A DNA stretch of 5,025 nucleotides from NCBI GenBank assembly GCA_027066255.1, contig JAMOOA010000204.1:1-5025 (forward strand), in the 5' to 3' direction. The translations under genes were made by a program, and so were the position numbers. Shown in pieces: positions 1 to 5,025 of the stretch (the stretch's first letter is position 1; every line of letters begins with the position of its first letter). The DNA comes from Candidatus Altimarinota bacterium. GTDB lineage: Bacteria > Patescibacteriota > Gracilibacteria > BD1-5 > UBA6164. Below the pieces are notes generated by a model. That model had not been told where the DNA came from. It worked only from the letters and a program-made list of their open reading frames with translations, and ran no database searches.

Positions 1-157
1 CCAATCACATATGCTTTCAGTGGATATCCTCAACTCTGTCAAAAAACTCAAATGATCTGATATATATGAGTACCAAAACTGGGATGAATGGATAGAAAAT
101 AGAGCTGAAGAAACCAGTAATAAGAAATGGTTTGAGAAGAATATAAGGGATTTTTAG
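1..157 (+). CDS. C-terminal fragment of an unidentified protein (5' end outside window)
   Basis: This is an open frame from the left window edge (first full codon at 2) to TAG at 155-157, giving 51 visible residues with one TGA read as Gly (53-55). The tail is soluble and charged, with many aromatic residues: segments such as YEYQNWDEWIENRAEE and NKKWFEKNIRDF look like genuine protein rather than a random frame. I do not recognise the family, and no catalytic motif is visible. The stop overlaps the stop of the convergent acetyltransferase gene (154-156) by three bases, so the two genes are packed tail to tail. The competing minus-strand frame over 17-238 gives a low-complexity hydrophobic string and would need a TTG start inside the acetyltransferase, so I take it as the shadow. 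Function unknown. Confidence 0.6.
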
Positions 158-870
158 GCCTTCATGGTCGAGAGTAGATACAAAAACCCAATAATTACTG
201 GTTGGTGAATAAGATAAATAAGTAATGATCTTCTTCAAAGAAAAATAAAAAAATCTTCTCCTCTATTTCTTTCTTTTTTCATTTCTAAAATATGTAGATA
301 TTTTCATGTTTTCATGAAAATAGCAAAACTGTACCCAAGAAGCATAACTCAAAAATATGGAAATAGAGGGTAGAAATCTGCTGAGAGAAATGTAGGATAT
401 ACAAACCCCATAAAATAAAAATACTGATTATCAATGACAGGAATAAAATAAAACCCATATACTATTATAAGTATTCCGAATAAGAAATTATAACGTCTTA
501 GTTTTCTAAATAATATCAATAATAAGAAAGATATTGAAAAGAAGTGTATAATTCAAAAACGTATATACTGTTCTGGAAAGAAGTTATAGGTGATAATACT
601 AATAAGTAGTGCTATTGTTCATAATACTGATGATATCTTGAGGTATCTCTTAAGAACACCAGCTCAATGTTTTTGCTCTGCTAGGAAGAAAGAAAATCCT
701 CAAATAAAGATAAAAAGCAGGGCTGAGATTCTCCCTTCATAAAACCAAAAGTTTTGGGAAAAGTTTAATACTTCATTGTTAAATATATGTACAAGAGAAT
801 AGTTTAAATGAAAAAGAACCATTAAAATAATAGCTCCTCCTCTCAAAATATCTAATCTTTCTAATCTCAT
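154..870 (-). CDS. DUF1624 / HGSNAT_cat-type membrane acetyltransferase
   Basis: Read with UGA = Gly, this is a 238-residue multi-spanning membrane protein matching the heparan-alpha-glucosaminide N-acetyltransferase catalytic family (DUF1624). Family motifs appear in order: RLDILRGGAIILMVLFH at residues 5-21 with His21, a G-rich second helix (FIFIGGFSFF, about 53-62), RFGIIHFFSI at 104-113 with His109, YPLFPYFGVMLLGYS at about 167-181, and the C-terminal GRRSLLIYLIHQP at 212-224 with His222. About 240 residues is normal for bacterial members. The eukaryotic homologue transfers acetyl from acetyl-CoA across a membrane to a terminal amino sugar; for bacterial members the acceptor is generally unknown, and a cell-envelope sugar is my inference. 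Seven of 18 glycines are TGA. The start is ATG at 870, with an in-frame TAA just upstream; only a weak AGGT lies about 8 bases before it. It lies 86 bases downstream of the heme membrane protein gene and may be co-transcribed. Confidence 0.82.
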
Positions 871-956
871 GATCTTTTACCTATTGGTTAGTATTTGAAT
901 AACTCCTGAGAAATTGTATTCAATGTTGTCTTAGTTCATACAAAATAACAATCTCT

Positions 957-1754
957 TTATTTTTTTCATTTATTTATTTTCAATATATAGACCCCTGCTC
1001 TCATAATAATAATACTCAATGTTATACTTCCATAAAACCAGTCTATTCTATCTAAATACCAGATATGAAGCATAGAAGAAACATAAGCTGGGAAAACTAG
1101 TAAGTGGAGTTTCTTCCACCACTTTCTCATTTTCATGCAAGAAAATTTATTTGAAGTCAATCCAAGCAATAGTATAATCACAGCACCTACTGTTCCGCTC
1201 CATATTACAGGGTTTTCTATCTGAGAAATGAAGTAATTCCAATAATCTCAGATTCATGTTCCCCAAGGGTAATGAGTCACAAAAAAGTCTATAATATGAC
1301 GAATGAGAATAATGCACACTAAAATTCAGAGTAATTTTCTTGAGAGAATCAGAAATAATTTGAGTTTTACATTTTTAATAAAAAACAAAACTGGAGAAAC
1401 AAAAAGTCAAAGTGATAAAAACAAAAAACTCAGATATCATGATAACTTTGTAACAGTTAAAAGATCTCGATTTGCTATTAAATATTCTTGAGAAATAAAG
1501 AATCATACAATTAAATATATATAGAGACATATGATAGAGTAGAAAGTGTTTCTACTATTATTTTTTATCCTAATATCTTTAATTTGAAATATCCATAGAG
1601 AAATGATTCCTAATAAGGAGACTATAAGATTTCATATAAACATTAAAAAATCTAAACTAGGAAAATTTAGATTATAAATGTTCCCTATATCCAAAAATAT
1701 AAAATTATATAGAACTGAGGTATACAACACTATAAGAAAAGCTTTCACTATCAT
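957..1754 (-). CDS. Ferric-reductase-like / MsrQ-like heme-binding transmembrane protein
   Basis: A 265-residue, very hydrophobic protein with about six or seven membrane segments. It resembles the ferric reductase-like transmembrane domain (Ferric_reduct; FRD/NOX/MsrQ families). The diagnostic part is the second half: RKLLGILVCIILIRH with His153, then KKLHLLVFPAYVSSMLH with His217 and His230. The 13-residue spacing of the last pair matches the MsrQ-type helix (WxxLH...LH) whose histidines bind b-type heme. No flavin or NAD(P)H domain follows, so it would have to receive electrons from, or pass them to, a separate partner not seen here. Eight TGA codons read as Gly, including one that would falsely end the protein at 966-968; the real end is INKGKK then TAA at 957-959. 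The start ATG 1752-1754 overlaps the stop of the small upstream ORF (TAATG), with no Shine-Dalgarno, suggesting translational coupling. The extra N-terminal hydrophobic region (about 110 residues) is less conserved, and a later start is possible. Confidence 0.72.
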
Positions 1755-1906
1755 TAGATGCTCATAAAAAATAAAATGTTATCTGAGTTTTTTCAATCTC
1801 AAATATCTTCTCCGTTCATTGTTTCCTTAAAGTCTAGGTCAGTTAGGTTTTCTCATTTATAGTTTTTATAGCTTCCTGTTTTTTCCTCTGAGAAGATGTT
1901 CTTCAT
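1754..1906 (-). CDS. Small hypothetical protein (50 aa) coupled to the heme membrane protein gene
   Basis: A 50-codon frame running from ATG (1904-1906) to TAA (1754-1756), with three TGA codons read as Gly (residues 18, 36, 38). The product is soluble, acidic and charged (begins MKNIFSEEKTGSYKN; middle LTDLDFKETMNGEDIG). It matches no family I know and has no membrane segment or cysteines. The main argument that it is real is its end: the stop overlaps the next start as TAATG, a typical coupling arrangement. The composition is also more protein-like than the alternative frames. No Shine-Dalgarno is visible before its ATG. A competing minus-strand frame (1971-1843, GTG start) overlaps its first half, so the assignment is tentative. 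If it is not translated, this stretch is leader RNA for the downstream gene. Confidence 0.4.
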
Positions 1907-1932
1907 AGAGAGTAGTCAAACTTACCCTTCCC

Positions 1933-1961
1933 AAATACTCCTATCCTAAAAAGGAGTATTT
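1933..1961. promoter_or_regulatory. Perfect 10-bp inverted repeat (leader hairpin or operator)
   Basis: AAATACTCCT (1933-1942) and AGGAGTATTT (1952-1961) are exact reverse complements around a 9-base loop. No strong T-tract follows on either strand, so an intrinsic terminator is unlikely. On the minus strand it would lie about 26 bases upstream of the small ORF start, inside a transcript beginning near 1994. A near-copy of one arm, AATACTCTTAT (1992-2002, 10 of 11 matching AATACTCCTAT), lies 58 bases away, which could suggest a repeated protein-binding site. The role is inferred. Confidence 0.4.
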
Positions 1962-1986
1962 CATTCCACACAAGCTGTAGTTATTA

Positions 1987-2008
1987 AATATAATACTCTT
2001 ATTATATT
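1987..2008 (-). promoter_or_regulatory. Candidate promoter region for the small ORF / heme protein / acetyltransferase block
   Basis: AATATAAT (1987-1994) and ATTATATT (2001-2008) form an 8-bp inverted repeat with a 6-base spacer, so a perfect TATAAT -10 box exists on each strand. The minus-strand box (2006-2001) points at the three downstream minus-strand genes and would give a leader of about 85-90 bases containing the 1933-1961 hairpin. A good -35 box at 16-18 bases is not seen. In AT-rich DNA a TATAAT can occur by chance. Confidence 0.28.
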
Positions 2009-2032
2009 AAGAAATCCTTAAAATAAATTTAA

Positions 2033-2058
2033 CCTTTAAAAAACAATTACATTAAAGG
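2033..2058 (-). terminator. Weak candidate terminator for the ferritin-VIT1 transcript
   Basis: CCTTTAA (2033-2039) and TTAAAGG (2052-2058) are a perfect 7-bp inverted repeat with a 12-base loop. On the minus strand the stem is followed by TTAAATTTATTTT, a T-rich run. It lies about 170 bases beyond the ferritin-VIT1 stop and has a GC-poor stem, so it is a weak candidate only. Confidence 0.22.
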
Positions 2059-2225
2059 AAAACAGCTTTATTTGTATCTCAAATGTTTTTCATTTCAAAA
2101 ATTATTTCTACTTTTCATTTATCCATTGGTAATTTTCCAAGTTGTTGGCTGTTATTGAATACTATCACTGAATTTAGTGTTTTCGAAAATTACTACTTTA
2201 TGAAGGTAAGGCTTTATTCCATTAA

Positions 2226-3098
2226 TTATATCTCCAATCCTAAAAACACTTTCACAAACCACCCAATTCCAAATGATATAGTAGCAACTCCCAGTGATAT
2301 AGCTGCCATCTCGAAAAACCTCTTTTTGAAGTTGTAGTCTTTTGCTACAGATATATAGAAGTTGAAAAGTGCAATAATAACAAGTGCTGTAAAAAGTGTT
2401 ACTCATAACGCGTAAAATGCGTTACCTATAAGGAAGTATGGAGCTATGAGAAGTACCACTGTTCCAATATACGCAACACCTGTATACGCGCTGGAGATAA
2501 GTGCTTCTCGGAGTTCTCATCATTCTTCCTGACGCTTTGAGAGAAACTCACTGGCTGCCATAGAAAAACTTGCAGAAATTCCGGTTATTATACCGATAAG
2601 AGCTATCGTCCTACTATCCTGTATCGCAAAAGTGAAACCAGCAAGTGCTCAGGTGAGTTCTACCAGAGCGTCGTTAAGTCCTAAAACAATAGAACCCATA
2701 TATCCAAGCTTCGCCTCGCTGAGCATATCTATGAGTTCCATTTCATGTTCTTCTTCATCTTTGAGTATCTGTTTCATCTCAGGAAACTCTTTGATAAGTA
2801 TCTCATACACATCCTCTGCTTTTCTCTCACCATTTTCCATAAGTTTGAGAGAAAACGTAAGCCCCAATGTTTTTGCTAGAAATATATACAGCGAGACTCT
2901 CCGCATTCTCGGAGAGATATCTTTCTTTGTATAGGTTTTTATAAGTGCTGCATGTTTTTTCTCATCATCTGCTATCTTTTGGAGGATTTTTTTGTTTTTC
3001 TCTATTTTCTGATACCCAGCAAGTCGTGAATATATCTCATATTCGTCTACTTCATTTTGCTGAACATACTCAAGGAGTTTTTGTGTTTCTGGATTCAT
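2226..3098 (-). CDS. Ferritin-like domain fused to VIT1/CCC1 membrane transporter (MbfA/erVIT1 type)
   Basis: A 290-residue fusion. Residues 1-130 form a ferritin-like (rubrerythrin/erythrin) four-helix domain with acidic and His metal-ligand motifs: E19, E46-xx-H49 (DEKKH), E91 and E115-xx-H118 (DEEEHE). Residues 131-290 are a VIT1/CCC1 transporter domain of about five membrane helices. It opens with the family signature [16 protein letters not shown] and continues with GIISA-type small-residue helices and [11 protein letters not shown]. Relatives such as MbfA use the cytoplasmic ferritin-like domain to sense or oxidise Fe(II) and the membrane domain to export iron (or Mn); that role here is inferred. 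Four TGA codons read as Gly (residues 150, 193, 194, 232). With the standard code the protein would stop after the soluble domain at 149. The ATG at 3096-3098 has an in-frame TAA six bases upstream and no Shine-Dalgarno. GC is clearly higher than in the flanking membrane genes. It is divergent from mutY. Confidence 0.87.
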
Positions 3099-3131
3099 AG
3101 ATTTTTATTTAGAAAATATTCAGTTACGGGT

Positions 3132-3159
3132 ATTATATGTATAAATATACTCAACACAA
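3132..3159 (-). promoter_or_regulatory. Candidate promoter of the ferritin-VIT1 gene
   Basis: On the minus strand, TATAAT (3137-3132) is preceded by TTGTGT (3159-3154) with a 16-base spacer, a reasonable sigma70-type pair. It would start transcription near 3125, leaving a leader of about 27 bases before the ATG at 3098. It sits in the 71-base divergent spacer shared with mutY. Confidence 0.42.
3139..3145 (+). promoter_or_regulatory. Candidate -10 box for mutY
   Basis: GTATAAA (3139-3145) with a TG just before TATAAA resembles an extended -10 box. A start site near 3152 would give a short leader of about 18 bases to the ATG at 3170 and would exclude the upstream in-frame ATG at 3137. It overlaps the minus-strand promoter candidate, so the two genes might compete for polymerase. 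No clear -35 is seen. Confidence 0.3.
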
Positions 3160-3169
3160 ACCTCCTCAT

Positions 3170-4237
3170 ATGCTTCCTCTTTTCCCTTTTTCTGAACTTC
3201 ATGACTGGTACCGTAAAAATGGTCGTCATGATTTACCTTGGAGAGACTATGATTTTAGTAAAAAAGAACTCTGATACAGAGTTTGGCTCGCTGAGACTAT
3301 GCTCCAACAAACGCAAGTAGAACGAGTAAAAGAGTATTTTGAGAGAATACTCAAAACCTTTCCTACTATTGAATCTCTTGCTGAAACGAATTATGAGGAC
3401 TTCTTTCCCTACTATAAATGACTTGGTTACTACTCAAGAGCCCGAAATATGCTCAAGGCAGCACAGCAAGTAGTAAATGATTTTGATGGAGTATTTCCTG
3501 ATACGACTGATGAACTTACTTTGCTCCCTTGAATTGGACCTTATACAGCTGAAGCTATTAAGGCATTCGCGTACAATAAAGCTACTCTCAGTTTTGATAC
3601 CAATCTTGAGAAAATATTCTCCAGATATTATTTTGGGAATAAGTTTCAGAAGTTGAGTAAAGAGGAGAAGTGTCAAATTTTAGGAGATTTTGAGAAATAT
3701 TATAGAACTCACCCCAGCCCTCTCTTGATAAGAGAGGGGGCAATTGCAAAATTGGGCTGAACGTCTCGAGATATAAACAATGCTCTTATGGACTACGGAG
3801 CGATTATTTCTCTCAACAATATTGTAAATATAGATTGGTCTACTTACCCTCTCCATTCTTCAAAGTTCTACCAAACTCATGGTTCTCTTGAACCTATAAA
3901 AGAAAAAAAGAAATCTTCGTTCCCAAACAGGCAAGCGTATATTATTGCAATACTTCATGAGAATCACAAGGTGTATTTTTCTTGTCCTATGTTATTTTCC
4001 CCCTTTCTCATCTGAAAAAATACCTGAAATCCTCGAAAAATGATACAAATGTATTTCGAAGAGAACTTCTGACTCGAAGTTTCTGTTCGTCCACCAGAAG
4101 TAAAGTCCTATAAACACGAGACTCCTTATATGATTTGCTACACGCAAATCCAAAGTGGAGAGCATGATTTTGAGGAATTTGAATGATTGAAAATCAGATG
4201 ATTTGAAGAAGGGTATGCGGATGGAATGGAGTTTTAG
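3170..4237 (+). CDS. mutY: A/G-specific adenine DNA glycosylase MutY, lacking Fe-S cluster cysteines
   Basis: A 355-residue MutY, the glycosylase that removes adenine opposite 8-oxoguanine. N-terminal HhH-GPD domain: [13 protein letters not shown] (13-25), [13 protein letters not shown] (38-50) with catalytic Glu42, [10 protein letters not shown] (84-93), helix-hairpin-helix [12 protein letters not shown] (119-130), catalytic Asp143 in [12 protein letters not shown], and [10 protein letters not shown] (203-212). The four cysteines (C-x6-C-x2-C-x5-C) that normally follow this last motif are all absent. Residues 250-355 are a diverged Nudix-like MutY C-terminal domain, with FEENFGLEV and a [11 protein letters not shown] strand in place of the usual H-x-F-[ST]-H. 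Nine of 22 glycines are TGA, including Gly121 of the hairpin. Residues 181-198 come from an inserted palindromic element. ATG 3170 is preferred because the homologous region starts at residue 10; an in-frame ATG at 3137 is possible. No Shine-Dalgarno is seen. Confidence 0.92.
3709..3762. repeat. 54-bp palindromic repeat-like element inserted in frame within mutY
   Basis: The stretch can fold into two adjacent hairpins: CCCTCTCTT (3718-3726) with AAGAGAGGG (3730-3738) over loop GAT, and CAATT (3741-3745) with AATTG (3750-3754) over a GCAA loop. An outer stem CAGCCC (3715-3720) with GGGCTG (3754-3759) could enclose both or compete with the first. GAAC occurs at both edges (3705-3708 and 3759-3762). 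Removing one GAAC plus the intervening DNA deletes exactly 54 bases and restores [17 protein letters not shown], the spacing expected for MutY. It contributes 18 residues and keeps the frame, reading through a TGA (Gly197). It is much richer in G and C than its surroundings. Only one copy is in this window, so its status as a dispersed repeat is inferred. Confidence 0.6.
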
Positions 4238-4252
4238 GTACTTAAAAATACC
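4237..4252. terminator. Possible weak convergent terminator between mutY and the CFA-type gene
   Basis: Only 30 bases separate the two convergent stops. They include GGTA (4237-4240) and TACC (4249-4252) around an A/T loop, with the inner bases partly pairable (TT with AA). The stem is too short to be a confident terminator. No better hairpin is seen in the gap. Confidence 0.15.
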
Positions 4253-4267
4253 AGAAGATCAATGCTC

Positions 4268-5025
4268 TTATTCCTTCTTCTCAAAAATACATTGATATAA
4301 ATCACTATAACCTTCTCTAAAAGATACTTTCGACCCAACAAGGTAGAATAAAATCATTCTATATTTCTCTTCTCCATGCTCAAGAATGACTTCTTCTTTC
4401 ATATTCACTAAATTCTCAATCCAGAACTCAATGGTTCGAGCATAATGTTCTCAAAGTTCCTCAAAAGAAGGAAAATTTGAATCCTCTTTTAATTGAAAAT
4501 AGTCATTTGAAGAATCTATGACTTCCTGTTTTATAGGAAGATACCCTCATGGGAATATATATTTTTGAAAGAAGCGTGCAACTTCTCATTTTTTACTTGT
4601 TCCTATAGTATGAAGACTCATAATTCATCCTTCATCCAAATATTCTGATGATTTTTGGAAAAACTCATGATAAAAGTCTCTAAAATGCTCAAAGGCACCA
4701 ACTGAAACTATTCTATCAAATTTCATCCCTTCTGGAAGTTCTCTGATGTCACTTTTAATAATTGTAACTCATTCACATCATTTATTTCTCTCTATTGCTA
4801 AATCAAATTGTTCTTGAGATAATGTTACACCAGTAACCTCTACCTCATACTCATCATGCATGAATTTTGCCAAACTCCCCCATCCACACCCTACATCAAG
4901 AACCTTCATACCAGGTTTAAGTCACATTTTCTCACAATGAATCTTCATTTTATTCCATTGAAACGCTTCAAGGGTATGTTCTTTCCTCAACTCCAATCAT
5001 TCTACTTCTGGGTACAAATTTCCAT
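4268..5025 (-). CDS. cfa: Cyclopropane-fatty-acyl-phospholipid synthase family methyltransferase (5' end outside window)
   Basis: The visible 251 residues are the SAM-dependent catalytic part of a CFA/mycolic-acid cyclopropane synthase. Motif I is VLDVGCGWGSLAKFM (41-55 of the fragment), followed by VTGVTLSQEQ (63-72), DIRELPEGMKFDRIVSVGAFEHF (92-114) with the acidic Glu112 that corresponds to the active-site Glu of E. coli Cfa, LHTIG (137-141) with His138, YIFPGGYLP (155-163), HYARTIEFW (193-201) with Tyr194, and the terminal SFREGYSDLYQCIF. Family members add a methylene bridge from SAM to unsaturated acyl chains of membrane phospholipids; some relatives methylate other lipids, so substrate is uncertain. 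Eight TGA codons read as Gly, one in the FP[G]G motif. The frame is open to the window edge. The ATG at 5025-5023 is out of frame, and the family's N-terminal region (with the YSCAYW-type segment) would lie beyond. It converges on mutY with a 30-base gap. Confidence 0.88.

Larger units (their letters stand above)
1907..2225. other. Gene-poor AT-rich intergenic stretch with inverted repeats
   Basis: I find no convincing gene in these 319 bases. Frames open on the plus strand from 2083 are the antisense shadow of the ferritin-VIT1 gene. Minus-strand frames are short, such as a 16-codon one ending in LRYK near 2060-2110. The stretch contains a perfect 10-bp inverted repeat (1933-1961), an AT-rich inverted repeat holding TATAAT boxes on both strands (1987-2008), and a 7-bp inverted repeat followed by a T-rich run on the minus strand (2033-2058). 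It probably holds the 3' end of the ferritin-VIT1 transcript and the promoter and leader of the downstream minus-strand genes. Confidence 0.6.

Noticed and set aside
17..238. Minus-strand frame of 73 residues with a TTG start, hydrophobic middle
   Set aside because: It overlaps the conserved C-terminus of the acetyltransferase and lies opposite a more protein-like plus-strand frame ending at 157. There is no usable ribosome-binding site or recognised family, so it is treated as a shadow.
1303..1491. Plus-strand 62-residue frame
   Set aside because: Antisense to the heme membrane protein, low-complexity and rich in Lys and Asn, with no family resemblance.
1933..1961. Intrinsic terminator call for the 10-bp hairpin
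   Set aside because: Neither strand has a T-run after the stem (only TTT on each side), so it is listed as a possible regulatory structure instead.
1843..1971. Minus-strand 42-codon frame with GTG start, containing KFDYSLGRTSSQRKKQEAI
   Set aside because: It looks somewhat protein-like but its N-terminal part is encoded by the perfect inverted repeat, it has no ribosome-binding site, and it overlaps the ORF that is coupled to the heme protein gene. It cannot be fully excluded.
2083..2337. Plus-strand 84-residue frame and the opposing minus-strand frame at 2152-2406
   Set aside because: Both overlap the C-terminal membrane helices of the ferritin-VIT1 protein, whose reading frame is well supported to 2226.
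3161..3166. Perfect AGGAGG on the minus strand just upstream of a TTG
   Set aside because: The TTG frame is out of register with the ferritin-VIT1 gene, gives no recognisable protein, and the site would lie upstream of that gene's likely transcription start.
3975..4090. Possible frameshift in the mutY C-terminal domain, where another plus frame gives [15 protein letters not shown]
   Set aside because: The original frame continues with a plausible Nudix-like helix and strand ([23 protein letters not shown]) to a natural stop, whereas the alternative frame ends at a TAA near 4100.
3170..4237. mutY as a pseudogene broken by nine in-frame TGA codons
   Set aside because: The TGAs fall on conserved glycines, the other four long genes show the same pattern, and the frame is otherwise intact to TAG. 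Code 25 explains it without decay.

Overview
The window reads correctly only if UGA is sense. In every long gene, in-frame TGA codons fall where the protein family needs glycine, for example the MutY helix-hairpin-helix LP[G]IGPYTAEAI and the CFA-synthase YIFP[G]G motif. Genes end only at TAA or TAG. This is genetic code 25 (UGA = Gly), known from Candidatus Absconditabacteria (SR1) and Gracilibacteria (BD1-5) in the Patescibacteria/CPR. The AT-rich sequence fits, and so does the general lack of Shine-Dalgarno motifs before the starts. Under the standard code the same genes look shattered.

Layout. At the left edge, the C-terminus of an unidentified plus-strand protein (to 157) meets the stop of a convergent minus-strand gene. 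A minus-strand block follows, listed 5' to 3': a small unknown ORF (1906-1754) whose stop overlaps the next start (TAATG); a ferric-reductase-like/MsrQ-like heme membrane protein (1754-957); and a DUF1624/HGSNAT-type membrane acetyltransferase (870-154). Upstream lies a gene-poor AT-rich stretch (1907-2225) with several inverted repeats and promoter-like -10 boxes. Beyond it, also on the minus strand, is a ferritin-like/VIT1 fusion, probably a membrane iron transporter (3098-2226). It is divergent from mutY (3170-4237, plus strand). mutY converges on a minus-strand cyclopropane-fatty-acid-synthase-type methyltransferase (5025-4268, N-terminus cut by the window edge).

Themes. The genes do not form one obvious pathway. 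There is a loose link among iron and redox handling (ferritin-VIT1, heme membrane protein), oxidative DNA damage repair (MutY, here without its Fe-S cluster cysteines) and envelope modification (acetyltransferase, CFA-type enzyme). The most notable local observations are the recoded UGA, a 54-bp palindromic element inserted in frame into mutY, and the loss of the [4Fe-4S] ligands in that same MutY. No new defence or mobile system is evident.
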